NCBI RefSeq assembly: GCF_020733635.1
Contig: NZ_JAJFZL010000001.1
Coordinates: 4,960,001-5,024,000, forward strand
Source: Nocardia spumae
GTDB taxonomy: Bacteria > Actinomycetota > Actinomycetes > Mycobacteriales > Mycobacteriaceae
Direction of reading: 5' to 3'
DNA: 64,000 nucleotides
Both the position numbers and the translations under genes were made by a program. The notes beneath the pieces were generated by a model that saw only the letters and a list, made by a program, of their open reading frames with translations, did no database searches and had not been told where the DNA came from. The first letter of the stretch is position 1, and each line of letters starts with the position of its first letter. This document shows positions 35,102 to 44,334 of this stretch, piece by piece.

Positions 35102-35905
35102 TCACGGCTCGACCGGGTGCGCGCGGCCCCGCCGATGCGGATGCGGGACGAGCATCGGCACCTGCCGCCGATAGGTGCGGTAGCGATCACCGAAGACACC
35201 GATGAGGTCGTGCTCCTCGAAGCGAATGGCGGTGAGGATGTAGCCGGTCGTGACAGCCGCGAACAGCAGTCGCCCGGCGGTCATCGTCGGTGCCGCCCAG
35301 AAAGCGATCACGAAGCCCAGGTAGAGCGGATGCCGGACCGTCCGGTACAGGCCGGGGGTACGAAAATCCGGGGCGGCGGCGGGCTTTCCGGCCAGGTTGC
35401 GAAGGACCTGCCGCACGCCGAAGAGGTCGAAGTGATCGATGGCGAAGGTCGCGATCAGCACCAGGGCCCAGCCCGCCAGCGAGATCGCGTACAGCACGAC
35501 CCGGGCCGGGGTGGCCGACACGTGCCAGATCTCCGCGGGCAGCGGACGCCACAGCCACATGATCAGCGCCAGCGCCGCGGTGGCTGCCAGTACGTAGGTC
35601 GAGCGTTCGATCGGTTCCGGGACGATGCGGGTCCACACCCGTTTGAACGCGGGCCGGGCCATCACCGAATGCTGAACCGCGAATATCGACAGCAGGACCA
35701 GGTCGACCACGATCGCCACCGCGGTCGACGCCTCGGGGCCCTCGTTGATGTCGCGCGGTACGACCAGACCCTCGACCCAGCCGATCGCGTAGAGGAATAC
35801 GACGAGAAAGAGCACGTAGGCGACCACCCCGTAGGCCGCCATCAGCACGGCCGTACTGCGCCGATCGCGCCTGGTGGCCGGAGGGCCGGGCTGGGTGGTG
35901 GACAT
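35102..35905 (-). CDS. mddA: Methanethiol S-methyltransferase (MddA-like)
   Basis: 267 residues with about six hydrophobic segments and the ICMT/NnrU-type C-terminal signature TPGLYRTVRHPLYLGFVIAFW (about 185-205), then RFEEHDLIGVFGDRYRTYRRQVP. The VEGLVVPRDINEGPEAS loop and QHSVMARPAFKRVWTRIVP region resemble MddA, the membrane enzyme that methylates methanethiol with SAM to dimethylsulfide. The ATG at 35905 has GAGG 6 bases upstream. It is followed on the minus strand, 29 bases upstream of its start, by a DUF4242 gene; an operon is likely. MddA is preferred over a generic isoprenylcysteine methyltransferase, but substrate is not proven. Confidence 0.75.
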   Translation of the reverse strand: MSTTQPGPPATRRDRRSTAVLMAAYGVVAYVLFLVVFLYAIGWVEGLVVPRDINEGPEASTAVAIVVDLVLLSIFAVQHSVMARPAFKRVWTRIVPEPIERSTYVLAATAALALIMWLWRPLPAEIWHVSATPARVVLYAISLAGWALVLIATFAIDHFDLFGVRQVLRNLAGKPAAAPDFRTPGLYRTVRHPLYLGFVIAFWAAPTMTAGRLLFAAVTTGYILTAIRFEEHDLIGVFGDRYRTYRRQVPMLVPHPHRRGRAHPVEP

Positions 35906-35934
35906 GATCGCCTCGTTTCGAGTGGTGGTATCGG

Positions 35935-36189
35935 TCAGGCGCCCTCGACGACCGGGTAGATCTTGTCGGGGACGAGGCCGTGCGCCTCGCGATGCACGGT
36001 CACGGCGGTTTCGGCGTCCGGCGCATCGACCAGGCAGAACGCCGTATGGCTCGCCTCGTCGACCCAGTAACGCTGGTAGGTCACGCCGTAATCACCCTGG
36101 ATAGCCAGGTCGGCGGCATGGGCGGCGGCCACGTCCTGTGCCGTCGTGCCCTCGGGCAGGTGTTCGTGGACATCGATGAACAGGGCCAT
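35935..36189 (-). CDS. DUF4242 (SCO4226-like nickel-binding) protein
   Basis: 84 residues. The MALFIDVHEHLPEGTTAQD start, GVTYQRYWVDEASHTAFCLVDAPD and HREAHGLVPDKIYPV match the small ferredoxin-like-fold DUF4242 family, of which Streptomyces SCO4226 binds nickel through His residues. The ATG at 36189 has GAGGA 6 bases upstream. It sits between an unknown gene and mddA on the same strand. Metal binding here is inferred from family, not shown. Confidence 0.83.
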   Translation of the reverse strand: MALFIDVHEHLPEGTTAQDVAAAHAADLAIQGDYGVTYQRYWVDEASHTAFCLVDAPDAETAVTVHREAHGLVPDKIYPVVEGA

Positions 36190-36203
36190 CAGAATTCCTC
36201 GGT

Positions 36204-36956
36204 TCAGTGGGCGGTCGGATGGACGGCCGGCGACAGGGCGACGGACCGGTGCCGGGTGGGGTCGAAGGCTTCGAATACGGCATTGGCGACGACGAACATG
36301 CCGCGTTGCGGCAACCGGAAATCTCCGAGCCGCTGCTGTCGCGGCAGCGGTGCGGGTTTTCCGAGATCGGCGCCGTGCAGCCGCGCCCGGCTGTCGGAGA
36401 CCAGCCACATCAGGCGGGGTCCGGCCGCGAAGTGCTGCCCGTTCGGAACGGTTCCGCTCATCCGCACCTGCCCTGCCCGCAGCATCGGCCCCACCGCGCG
36501 CCCCATGAGCGCCTGCAGCCGATCGCTGCGCCACGCCGCCACCGGGATATGGGGGCCCACCCGGTTGAACACTCGGGTGAAGCCGCTGGACGCCAGCTCG
36601 ATCCGCCATTCCAGGACATCGGGAATCCGCACCCGCAGTGCGTAGGGGCCGTCCCAGTCGAGCTCGACGGGTGTGCGGGTGGCCGCCTGCGCGGCCGCGG
36701 AGAAGTAGCGTGAACAACTGCGCTCCGCCGCCGAGGTGGCGTAGAAGGTCCACTCCCCGGCCGGATTCCGATGCCACACCGAGCGATACCCGGCGCCGAG
36801 GGAGGTCGCGGGAAAGTGCCGTAGAGCCAGATAGTGACCGCTGTCGAACGGCTGGCCCATGATCCCGTACCCGGCCATTCGCTCGTCGGTTCCGGACCAC
36901 AGCACCGGCCGATCGATGACCGCCTGTGCCGCGTCCCGTGGGGTGTCGATCGCCAT
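36204..36956 (-). CDS. Hypothetical protein
   Basis: 250 residues, soluble, no signal peptide. Segments such as GQPFDSGHYLALRHFPATSL, GEWTFYATSAAERSCSRYFS and GPRLMWLVSDSRARLHGADLG suggest a beta-rich fold, but I do not recognise a family. The ATG at 36956 has no strong RBS. It is the first of a three-gene minus-strand run with the DUF4242 gene and mddA (gaps 14 and 29 bases). Confidence 0.65.
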   Translation of the reverse strand: MAIDTPRDAAQAVIDRPVLWSGTDERMAGYGIMGQPFDSGHYLALRHFPATSLGAGYRSVWHRNPAGEWTFYATSAAERSCSRYFSAAAQAATRTPVELDWDGPYALRVRIPDVLEWRIELASSGFTRVFNRVGPHIPVAAWRSDRLQALMGRAVGPMLRAGQVRMSGTVPNGQHFAAGPRLMWLVSDSRARLHGADLGKPAPLPRQQRLGDFRLPQRGMFVVANAVFEAFDPTRHRSVALSPAVHPTAH

Positions 36957-37017
36957 GACATCGATCGTCGTTCAGGTCGCTGTCCGGGTCATGAGGCATC
37001 CGCCCCATTTCCCGGGA

Positions 37018-38562
37018 TCAATTCGACAGCGGGGCGACCATGCCGTGATGAGCCGCGAACAAGCTCGCGCCGACCCGGTTGGTGACGCCGATCTTGGCGT
37101 AGATGTGCTCGACATGGTTGCGGACCGTCTTCTCCGACACACGGAGCTCATTCGCGATCTCGCGATTCGATCGGCCGTAGGCGACGTTGATGAGCACCTC
37201 GGCCTCGCGCGGGGTCAATCCGGACGGATGGACGGGCCGGCGGGAGCGCCGGTGTCCGGCGGCCTCGAGCACCGCCTCGACCGCGGCGGGTTCGAGGCGA
37301 CCGGCCGCCGCGTCGACGCGCAGCCGGCGAGCGGCCTGCTCCGGATCCAGCGCGGCCCGGTACGGTCGCGGCTCGAGCGAACCGTGGTATCGGGCGGCCG
37401 CCGCGAGCAGCCGATCGTGCACGCTCAGAGCGCTGCCGGTCAGACCGTTCGGATATCCGGAACCGTCCAGCTGTTCGTGATGGCGCTCGCAGATCACGCG
37501 CACCTCGTCGAGTCCTCCGACCCGGCTCAGGATCCGCCCGGTCAGGTAGGGATGCATCCGCACCCGTTCCCATTCGGGCATCGTGAGCTCACCGGTCTTC
37601 TCCCAGATGAGGTTGGAGACCCCGATCCGGCCCAGGTCGTGAACATATCCGGCCCGGCGCAGCAGATCCGCGTCCGCGCCGCCCAGGCCGATACATCCGG
37701 CGGCGGCGTGTACCAGGTCGGCCACTCCACGCGAATGACCAAGCGTGAAGGGGCATTTCAGGTCGACGAAGTCACCGAGCGCCCGCAGGAGCAGGTCCAG
37801 TTCGGCGTCGCCGAGTACCCGGTCCGGTTCGGCCAGCGTCGCGACCGCGGTCGACCACGCGTCGTCGGTCGCGGCGAGCAGTTCGGGCGCGGAGCTCACG
37901 AAGGCGGCTACCACGTCCGGATCGAGCTGGCCACCGCCGCGACCGGTGGCCACCGCGATCGCCGCATCGATACCGCCGGTGCGATGGTGCACCTCGACGA
38001 CGTCGGCGAGCTGAACCACCCGCATCACCGCGGGGATGGCGGCACCGGAAACCCCGTTCGGCAGCCCGCCCCCGTCCCAGCGTTCGAAGGTGAAAGGCAG
38101 TGCGGAACAGACCCGTTCGTCCAGGTCGAACCGTTCGGCGAGCATCTCGGCGGAGGCGCAGTGCGAGCGGGCCAGGCGAGCCAGATTGCCCCGGGTGTCG
38201 ACGAACAGCGCGGCACCGATCCGAGCACGCTTGGCCAGCGGCATGCCGCGCCCCACGTTGCCCAAGAGGAAGCGCAGATATGGCAGCCCCGACCAGTCGA
38301 GCTGATAGCTGTCGTGCCGGACCGCGATATCGTCGCCGAACCACCGCGAGTATTCGTGCGAATCGGCGAAACAGCCGATCCAGATCAGCAGCGAGACGTA
38401 GAAGACGGCCGCGCGCTCCCGGTCGTCCAGTCCCAGCCGCCGGGCCAGTCTGGTGCCGATGACCGCGGAGCGCACCATATGCTCCATCGGCTGGCCCAGC
38501 CCCAGGTCGATCGCAAGCGACAGTGCCCCGAGCACCTCCCTACGCGATACCACGGCCGCCAC
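37018..38562 (-). CDS. Tandem HD-GYP phosphohydrolase fused to LuxR HTH
   Basis: About 514 residues. The second module (about 270-440) has the HD pair in GYVHDLGRIGVSNLIWEKTG and the GYP-type HHEQLDGSGYPNGL, the signature of c-di-GMP phosphodiesterases. The first module (about 30-250) keeps only FERWDGGGLPNGVSG and lacks the HD pair. The C-terminus (about 440-510) is a LuxR/GerE helix-turn-helix, GLTPREAEVLINVAYGRSNREIA. GTG at 38562 is chosen because AGGAG lies 6 bases upstream; ATG at 38568 would leave none. It may join a nucleotide signal to transcription. Confidence 0.82.
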   Translation of the reverse strand: MAAVVSRREVLGALSLAIDLGLGQPMEHMVRSAVIGTRLARRLGLDDRERAAVFYVSLLIWIGCFADSHEYSRWFGDDIAVRHDSYQLDWSGLPYLRFLLGNVGRGMPLAKRARIGAALFVDTRGNLARLARSHCASAEMLAERFDLDERVCSALPFTFERWDGGGLPNGVSGAAIPAVMRVVQLADVVEVHHRTGGIDAAIAVATGRGGGQLDPDVVAAFVSSAPELLAATDDAWSTAVATLAEPDRVLGDAELDLLLRALGDFVDLKCPFTLGHSRGVADLVHAAAGCIGLGGADADLLRRAGYVHDLGRIGVSNLIWEKTGELTMPEWERVRMHPYLTGRILSRVGGLDEVRVICERHHEQLDGSGYPNGLTGSALSVHDRLLAAAARYHGSLEPRPYRAALDPEQAARRLRVDAAAGRLEPAAVEAVLEAAGHRRSRRPVHPSGLTPREAEVLINVAYGRSNREIANELRVSEKTVRNHVEHIYAKIGVTNRVGASLFAAHHGMVAPLSN

Positions 38563-38661
38563 GAGCATCTCCTGTCGCCGCACCTATGCGTAGATTACGC
38601 CGCACGCCGCCCGACGTGACGGCTTCGACCAGCGCAGACGCCCTGGATCCGGTATTCGGGG

Positions 38662-38808
38662 CTACCGCCCGCGCAGGATGCCGCGCGGCGCGAGGAGCGG
38701 CAGGTCGTTGTAGGTCGCGATACCGGGCGCGGCGGCCACGACGGCGGGTATGGCATGGATCGGTGGCATGGCCGTCATGATGTGGCCGAGGACCATGTTT
38801 CCAGGGTC
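38662..38808 (-). pseudogene. C-terminal remnant of a DapB-like reductase
   Basis: The minus-strand stretch reads GNMVLGHIMTAMPPIHAIP, then AVVAAAPGIATYNDLPLLAP. It aligns with the last 40 residues of the reductase at 23263-24348 (TGLPALNAI..., VVAARPGIITSADLPL). Nothing upstream in that frame continues the protein, so only the tail remains. It lies between rph and the HD-GYP gene. Confidence 0.55.
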
Positions 38809-38855
38809 ACAGGGTGATTCCGGGAACACCGCGATCCGATCACCGCACGCAGGTC

Positions 38856-41477
38856 TCATTCGGACAGGATCTCGACGTATCCCTCCGTTCCGTGCACCCG
38901 GATACGCTGCCCGTCTCGAATCAGCCGGGTGGCATCCTCCACCCCCACCACGGCCGGCAGACCGTACTCCCGCGCGATCACCGCCCCGTGGGTCATCAGT
39001 CCGCCCACCTCGGTCACCAGGCCGGTGATCGCGACGAACAGGGGCGTCCAGCTCGGATCGGTGTAGGCGGTCACCAGGATGTCGCCCGGTTCCAGATCGG
39101 CCTGCGCCATCTCGGAAACGACGCGAGCCCGCCCCTCGACGGTCCCCGCCGACACCGCCATACCGGCCAGCGCCGCGTCCGGAACATCCGCGCGCCGATA
39201 CGTCCCGGTGAACGTCTCGCCATCGGAGGTCAACACACGCGGTGGGGTGAGCCCCCGGTACGAGCGGAACGCATCCCGCCGCTCCCGAATGAGCTGTTCG
39301 GATGCCCGCTGGCTGCGCACGACCTCACGCAACTCCTCGAACCTGAGATAGAAGATGTCGTGCGGCCGCCGCAGCACACCCGCCGCCACCAGCCGCTCGG
39401 CCTCACCCAGCAGGGCTTGTTTGTAGACGAAGTAGCGACTGACCATGCCGTACTTCGGATACTCCCGATAGCCCGCGAAGGTGCGTACCCGCTCGATCAT
39501 CCGGTCGGTCTCCTCGGCCTTGCGCGCACCGTCCGGCAGGACACGCAGCCGCTCGAGCAGCTCCTGCCGCTTCTTCTCGGCCTCGGCCCGGCCCTCCTCG
39601 AAGCGGCGGGCGCCCGCGCCCGGCTCGAAGTTCTTGATATTGCCCAGGATCGCGGGCACGAGCGTGGTGGGTTGCTCACTCCACCGCGGCCTCGTGATGT
39701 CGATCTCGCCGCCGCAACGCATGCCGTACCGGTCGAGGTACCTCTCCAATGCCGCACGCGCCGCGGGCCCTCCGGTCCGCTCCCCGAGCTCGTTCAGAAA
39801 GTGCGCGTCCTCGCATCCCTCGTCGTCGACCCGCTGCAGAAAGGCCACCACCTCCGGATAGGGACGCATCGCGTCGGCGACCTCCAGCAACGCCAGCCCC
39901 ATCTCCGAGGTGACGTTGTGCGGGACAGACAGGGTCAGAGTGTCGGCCGCGTTCTTTTCGCCGAGCCACGCTTCGAGCTGATCGTTGAGCCACCAGGTCG
40001 CCTCCATCCCGGCCATGATCGCCTGGTGGCTGCGCGGCGAGAACAGGATCCGCCGCAGTTCCCCGATATCGGCCGCGATGAAGTCGAGCAGTGCCGTTCC
40101 GGACTCGGCGCGAATATCGCGGGTCAGGGTGCCGACGGATTCCTCGCTCTGCGCGATCAATTCGGCCACGATGGCCGGATCGGTCTCGATCGGCGCGGGA
40201 GCGGCCGCCCCGGCCGGTGCGCGGCCGGGCCCGCCCGCGGCCGGGTCCGGCGACGGCAACACGAAGTCGGCGCGGTCGAGAGCCGTCCGGAGCGCATCCC
40301 CGGTCAGCGGGTCGGATTTGACGAAACCCTCGACGAGAGCCGCACGGCCCTGCGGTGTCGCCAGTCGCGCGGTGGCATCGACGAACAATCGCCCGCCCGC
40401 GTCGCGCATAGGCGCCGGGCTGGTCAGTTGCCAGAACGACAGGCCCAGGGGCCGCATCGCATCGGTCATCATCTGCTGATGACCGACGGAGATGTAGAGA
40501 TGGGGGTCCTCGTCGGCAGCCTCGGGAATCGGGAACAGAGTGGTGATCGGCCGGCTCTGCACGATGCGGAAATCGCCTTCGGCCCAACACCATTCGATGT
40601 CCTGGGGGCATCCGAAATGCGCCTCGATCCGCCGGCCCAGATCCACCAACCGCACGACCTGCGCATCGGTCAGCACCGGCTCGTCGCGACGCGACGGCTC
40701 GATGTCCACCACGCCGGTGCCGCCTTCCGGCGCGGCCACGACCGCGCGCTGTTTGACGGCGATGGTCCGGTCGACGACCCTACCGTCGCGCACCTTGTAC
40801 ACGTCGGCGTTCACCAGACCCGAGACCAGGGCCTCACCGAGACCGAATCCGGCATCCACCGACGCGACCTTGCGGTTGGAGGTGATGGGGTCGGCGGTGA
40901 CCAGAATTCCGGCCGCACGCGGGAACACCATCCGCTGCACCACCACCGCCATCCGAATCCCGCTGTGGTCGAAGCCGTTGCGCAGCCGGTAGGTGACGGC
41001 CCGCTCGGTGAACAGCGACGCCCAGCATCGGCCGATATGCCGCAGTATCTCCACTTCGCCGACGACGTTCAGATAGGTGTCCTGCTGACCGGCGAACGAG
41101 GCGGTCGGCAGATCCTCGGCCGTCGCACTGGAACGGACCGCGTACGCGTGGTCGTTCCCGAGCCCGGCCAGGGCCGCGCCGATCGCCGCCGCCATCTCGT
41201 CCGGTACGGCACACTCCTCGATCGCTCGGCGAATCGCCGCGCTCTGCCCGCGAATCTCCTCCCGGTCGTCCGGGGCGAGCCGCGCCAGCCGATCGAGCCG
41301 ATCGCCGATCGCCGGCACATCTGCCATGACCCGCGAGAAGGCGTCCGTCGTCACACAGAAACCGTCCGGAACACCGATACCCTCGATCCGCGACAGCTCT
41401 CCGAGGTTCGCGCCCTTCCCGCCGACGATCCCGACCCGTGTCCGATCGATCTCGTCGAAGCCCAGCACATAACCCAC
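38856..41477 (-). CDS. rph: Rifamycin-inactivating phosphotransferase
   Basis: 873 residues, the length of RPH enzymes. An ATP-grasp domain (about 1-315, with GGKGANLGELSRIEG and YAVRSSATAEDLP) is followed by the rifamycin-binding region and a C-terminal swivelling His domain with GGLMTHGAVIAREYGLPAV, whose His carries the phosphate. It would phosphorylate rifampicin at the C21 hydroxyl using ATP, giving AMP and phosphate. GTG at 41477 has GAGGAG about 7 bases upstream. PEP synthase shares this layout but lacks the long central domain. Nocardia species commonly carry this intrinsic rifamycin resistance. No rifampicin-associated element is visible upstream. Confidence 0.88.
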   Translation of the reverse strand: MGYVLGFDEIDRTRVGIVGGKGANLGELSRIEGIGVPDGFCVTTDAFSRVMADVPAIGDRLDRLARLAPDDREEIRGQSAAIRRAIEECAVPDEMAAAIGAALAGLGNDHAYAVRSSATAEDLPTASFAGQQDTYLNVVGEVEILRHIGRCWASLFTERAVTYRLRNGFDHSGIRMAVVVQRMVFPRAAGILVTADPITSNRKVASVDAGFGLGEALVSGLVNADVYKVRDGRVVDRTIAVKQRAVVAAPEGGTGVVDIEPSRRDEPVLTDAQVVRLVDLGRRIEAHFGCPQDIEWCWAEGDFRIVQSRPITTLFPIPEAADEDPHLYISVGHQQMMTDAMRPLGLSFWQLTSPAPMRDAGGRLFVDATARLATPQGRAALVEGFVKSDPLTGDALRTALDRADFVLPSPDPAAGGPGRAPAGAAAPAPIETDPAIVAELIAQSEESVGTLTRDIRAESGTALLDFIAADIGELRRILFSPRSHQAIMAGMEATWWLNDQLEAWLGEKNAADTLTLSVPHNVTSEMGLALLEVADAMRPYPEVVAFLQRVDDEGCEDAHFLNELGERTGGPAARAALERYLDRYGMRCGGEIDITRPRWSEQPTTLVPAILGNIKNFEPGAGARRFEEGRAEAEKKRQELLERLRVLPDGARKAEETDRMIERVRTFAGYREYPKYGMVSRYFVYKQALLGEAERLVAAGVLRRPHDIFYLRFEELREVVRSQRASEQLIRERRDAFRSYRGLTPPRVLTSDGETFTGTYRRADVPDAALAGMAVSAGTVEGRARVVSEMAQADLEPGDILVTAYTDPSWTPLFVAITGLVTEVGGLMTHGAVIAREYGLPAVVGVEDATRLIRDGQRIRVHGTEGYVEILSE

Positions 41478-41605
41478 TCCGCCGCTCCTCACCTGTCGGT
41501 TCCTGTCGTCCGCGGGCGATTATGAACCACAAATCGAGGCCTCATGAGCAGCCCGGATCGTGTATAAACTGAAAGGGGAAGGGGTTAGCGGGGGTATATC
41601 CCGAT

Positions 41606-41806
41606 TCAGGCCCGCAGTTCGCTCGAATCCCGGCCCGGTGGCTCGTCGGTGGTGTACTCGTCGACCTGAGTCCAATAGCCCGGCGCATAGAACCTGGCGA
41701 CTCCGGAGAAACTCACCGCGAGGACCCCGCTGGGACCGAAACTGTAGCTGTAACCCGATCCGTAATTCACCACGCTCGAATCGGCAAGGTATACGACGAA
41801 GGCCAT
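41606..41806 (-). CDS. Small hypothetical protein
   Basis: 66 residues from ATG at 41806, which has GGAGG only 1-2 bases before it. Beta-rich pattern SSVVNYGSGYSYSFGPSGVL, then ARFYAPGYWTQVDEY, without signal peptide. No family recognised. It is encoded upstream of rph on the same strand, about 130 bases from it. Confidence 0.5.
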   Translation of the reverse strand: MAFVVYLADSSVVNYGSGYSYSFGPSGVLAVSFSGVARFYAPGYWTQVDEYTTDEPPGRDSSELRA

Positions 41807-42050
41807 ACCTCCAGGCTATAGATTGCGCCATCGCACCGCTGCTCGCCGGACAACCGCACGTCGTGAGATCGATGTCGCGCACACGCTTGCTGCCCCCGAG
41901 TCGGTCGCAGCACGGTGGCCGCCGCGAGCGCCGGCCACAGGTCGCCGCGCAACACGAATCATCGACCAGGCGGAAGCCGAACTCGCACAAGGGCTCTCAT
42001 CCGTGGGAGCTCAATAGACTGCTCCCGACAATTCTACGGCGGGAGAGCAC

Positions 42051-43211
42051 GTGTCGTTCATCAGGCCCATGGTAGGCGTGATCGCATCGTTGACGATGGG
42101 AGCAGCGCTGGCGATACCCAGCGTTTCAGCAGGCCGAGCGGCCGCGGATCCTGTTCCGAATCTGACCGGACCGGCTGTGCCCGCGGTGGCCGATCTCAAC
42201 AACGACAGCATCCCCGATGTCGTGTTCAGCAACTTCCTGCTGGGTGGCGGAGTCTCGGTCTTCCTGGGCAAGCCCGGAGGCGGCTTCCGACCGGCAGTAC
42301 GCTATGCGACCGGCGCGCAAGCCGACTACGTCGCGATCGCCGACTTCGATCGCAATGGCGTGCTCGATCTCGCGGTCACCAATTTCACCTCGAGCGATGT
42401 GTCCATCCTGATCGGCAACGGCGACGGCACCTTCGCTCCGGCAGTCGGCTACCCTACCGACCTCGCTCCCGGCGCGGTAGTGGCCCGCGACTTCGACCAT
42501 AACGGCACCATCGATCTGGCCACCTCCAACCAGGCGCCGTCCTGGTCGATCCTGTTCGGACGGGGAGACGGGACCTTCCTGCCCGAGCGGAGGATCTCGA
42601 CGGAAGGCGGGATCGGTTCCGGTTCTGCGGATATCGCCGACTTCGACGGCGACGGTAACCTCGACCTGCTGCGCGGCAACTATGTCAACAGCACCATCCA
42701 GATCTACCGCGGTCGCAGTGACGGCACCTTCGCCGCTCCGGTCACCCTCACCGACGGAGCGACGACCGCATGGTACGGAATGGCACGCGATGTCAACGGC
42801 GACGGCAAGCCGGACATCCTCTTCTCCAACCTCGTCACCGCGACAGTGTCGGTCCTGATGAACCACGGGGACGGAACCTTCGCCGCGGCCGCCGCCTACG
42901 ACACCGGTGGCATCCTGCCGCAATGCTTCGATGTGGCCGATCTCGACGGTGATGGCACACTCGATCTGGTGGTCGCGAACGCCGGTACGTCGAGTCTCAC
43001 AGTCTTGATGGGAACGGGCAGTGGCACATTCGGACCGTCTCGGACCTATTCGTCCGGAGGGCTGGTTCCCCTGTCGACACCCGTGCTTGCCGATTTCAAC
43101 GGCGACGGCGCGCTCGACACCGTCGTCGGGAACACCGCGACCGGCAACATCACATTGCGATACGGCCACGGTGACGGCACGTTCGGCGACGCCGTCGACT
43201 ACGCGTCCTGA
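42051..43211 (+). CDS. Secreted FG-GAP/VCBS repeat protein
   Basis: 386 residues. A signal peptide (about 1-32) ends in AGRAAADPVP. The rest is six or seven FG-GAP-type repeats, each with a calcium-binding-like DxDxDGxxD loop (for example ADFDGDGNLDLLRGN, ARDVNGDGKPDILFSN, ADLDGDGTLDLVVAN) and a GDGTF turn. This forms an integrin-like beta-propeller. A binding or adhesive role outside the cell is likely; no enzyme domain is present. GTG at 42051 has GGGAG upstream. Confidence 0.88.
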   Translation: MSFIRPMVGVIASLTMGAALAIPSVSAGRAAADPVPNLTGPAVPAVADLNNDSIPDVVFSNFLLGGGVSVFLGKPGGGFRPAVRYATGAQADYVAIADFDRNGVLDLAVTNFTSSDVSILIGNGDGTFAPAVGYPTDLAPGAVVARDFDHNGTIDLATSNQAPSWSILFGRGDGTFLPERRISTEGGIGSGSADIADFDGDGNLDLLRGNYVNSTIQIYRGRSDGTFAAPVTLTDGATTAWYGMARDVNGDGKPDILFSNLVTATVSVLMNHGDGTFAAAAAYDTGGILPQCFDVADLDGDGTLDLVVANAGTSSLTVLMGTGSGTFGPSRTYSSGGLVPLSTPVLADFNGDGALDTVVGNTATGNITLRYGHGDGTFGDAVDYAS

Positions 43212-43285
43212 TCCGGCGGACCGTGGCCGGGCGGCCCTCGAATCGCTGCCGACGGGACGTCCCGGCCAACCTCCCCCGCCTCGGT

Positions 43286-43324
43286 GCCGGACGACGCTCG
43301 TCACCCGGCGAGCGTCGTCCCGGC
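43286..43324. terminator. Hairpin downstream of FG-GAP gene
   Basis: Arms gccggacgacgctcg and cgagcgtcgtcccggc pair over 15 bases with one bulged base and an 8-base loop, 75 bases after the stop codon. It probably ends the FG-GAP transcript and insulates the molybdenum hydroxylase operon. Confidence 0.6.
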
Positions 43325-43515
43325 TACGACGGCGATACGACACGACAACGTCGCCGGAAATTTCACCGCGCGAATGACCGGGACGAAAACTCTCCGCCGT
43401 CATAAGTCGATCGTCCGGCGAACACGAAATGCCCGGAAATGCCACCCGAGGCGGCGCGGAACTCTACAGTCGATATATCCCAGCAGAGTCCGTCTGCGAG
43501 TCGTTGGAGGCTCGT

Positions 43516-44334
43516 ATGGATCTGAACACCGTCACCGACGTCGTCCGCCGGCCCTCCGATCGGCCGGGTGCGCACTGGCACACGGGAGACGCGTGGCTGG
43601 CCGGAGGGACGTGGCTGTTCTCCGAGCCGCAGCTCTCGATTCGCCGGCTGGTGGACCTCACCGCGCTCGACTGGCCCGCGCTCACCCCGGGCGAGGGTCT
43701 CGATATCGGCGCGACCTGCACGATCCGAGAGCTGTACGAGTTCGTGCCGCCGGACGGCTGGCTCGCCGCCGCCCTGTTGCGAACCAGTTGCGAGGCATTC
43801 CTCGCCTCGTTCAAGATATGGAATGCGGCGACGGTGGGTGGCAACATCTGCATGTCGCTGCCCGCCGGGCCGATGATCACCCTGACCGTGGCACTCGAGG
43901 CCGCCTATCGGTTGTGGGCCGCGGACGGAACCGAGAGAACGATCGCGGCGAGGGATTTCGTGATCGGCGATCATCGAAATGTATTGCGCCCCGGAGAAAT
44001 ACTGCGCAGTATTCATATTCCCGGTAGCGCGTTGCGAAAATTCCACGCATATCGCCGATTCACGCTGACCAAACTCGGCCGGTCAACGATATTTCTCATC
44101 GGGACCCGGACGCCGGGCGCCGGCGATCTCACGCTCACCATCACCGCGGGCACCACGTATCCGATCGTCCTGCGATTCGACACCGCGCCCGATGCCGGGA
44201 CCCTGCGCGACCACATCGACGCGATCCCGGCGGAGGTCTGGTTCGCCGACCCCAACGGCACGCCGGAGCATCGCAGGCATCTCGCCGGGCACTATGCCGA
44301 GGAGATCCGCGCCGAACTCGGGAGCGCGCGATGA
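43516..44334 (+). CDS. Molybdenum hydroxylase FAD-binding subunit
   Basis: 272 residues with the CoxM/XdhB layout. GDAWLAGGTWLF (about 25-36) is the FAD-binding region, LDIGATCTIRELYEF follows, and SFKIWNAATVGGNICMSLPAG (about 95-115) is the second FAD site. It passes electrons between the Fe-S clusters and an acceptor. The ATG at 43516 has GGAGG 6 bases upstream. Its TGA overlaps the ATG of the large subunit gene in an ATGA arrangement. It lacks the usual long C-terminal CO_deh_flav_C part length but keeps the fold. Confidence 0.84.
   Translation: MDLNTVTDVVRRPSDRPGAHWHTGDAWLAGGTWLFSEPQLSIRRLVDLTALDWPALTPGEGLDIGATCTIRELYEFVPPDGWLAAALLRTSCEAFLASFKIWNAATVGGNICMSLPAGPMITLTVALEAAYRLWAADGTERTIAARDFVIGDHRNVLRPGEILRSIHIPGSALRKFHAYRRFTLTKLGRSTIFLIGTRTPGAGDLTLTITAGTTYPIVLRFDTAPDAGTLRDHIDAIPAEVWFADPNGTPEHRRHLAGHYAEEIRAELGSAR

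Noticed and set aside
38814..41525. Long plus-strand frame opposite rph
   Set aside because: Composition is arginine- and histidine-rich shadow; rph is intact on the other strand.
42051..43211. Tandem DNA repeats or CRISPR in the FG-GAP gene
   Set aside because: Similarity is at the protein level (DxDxDG loops), not in repeated DNA units with spacers.
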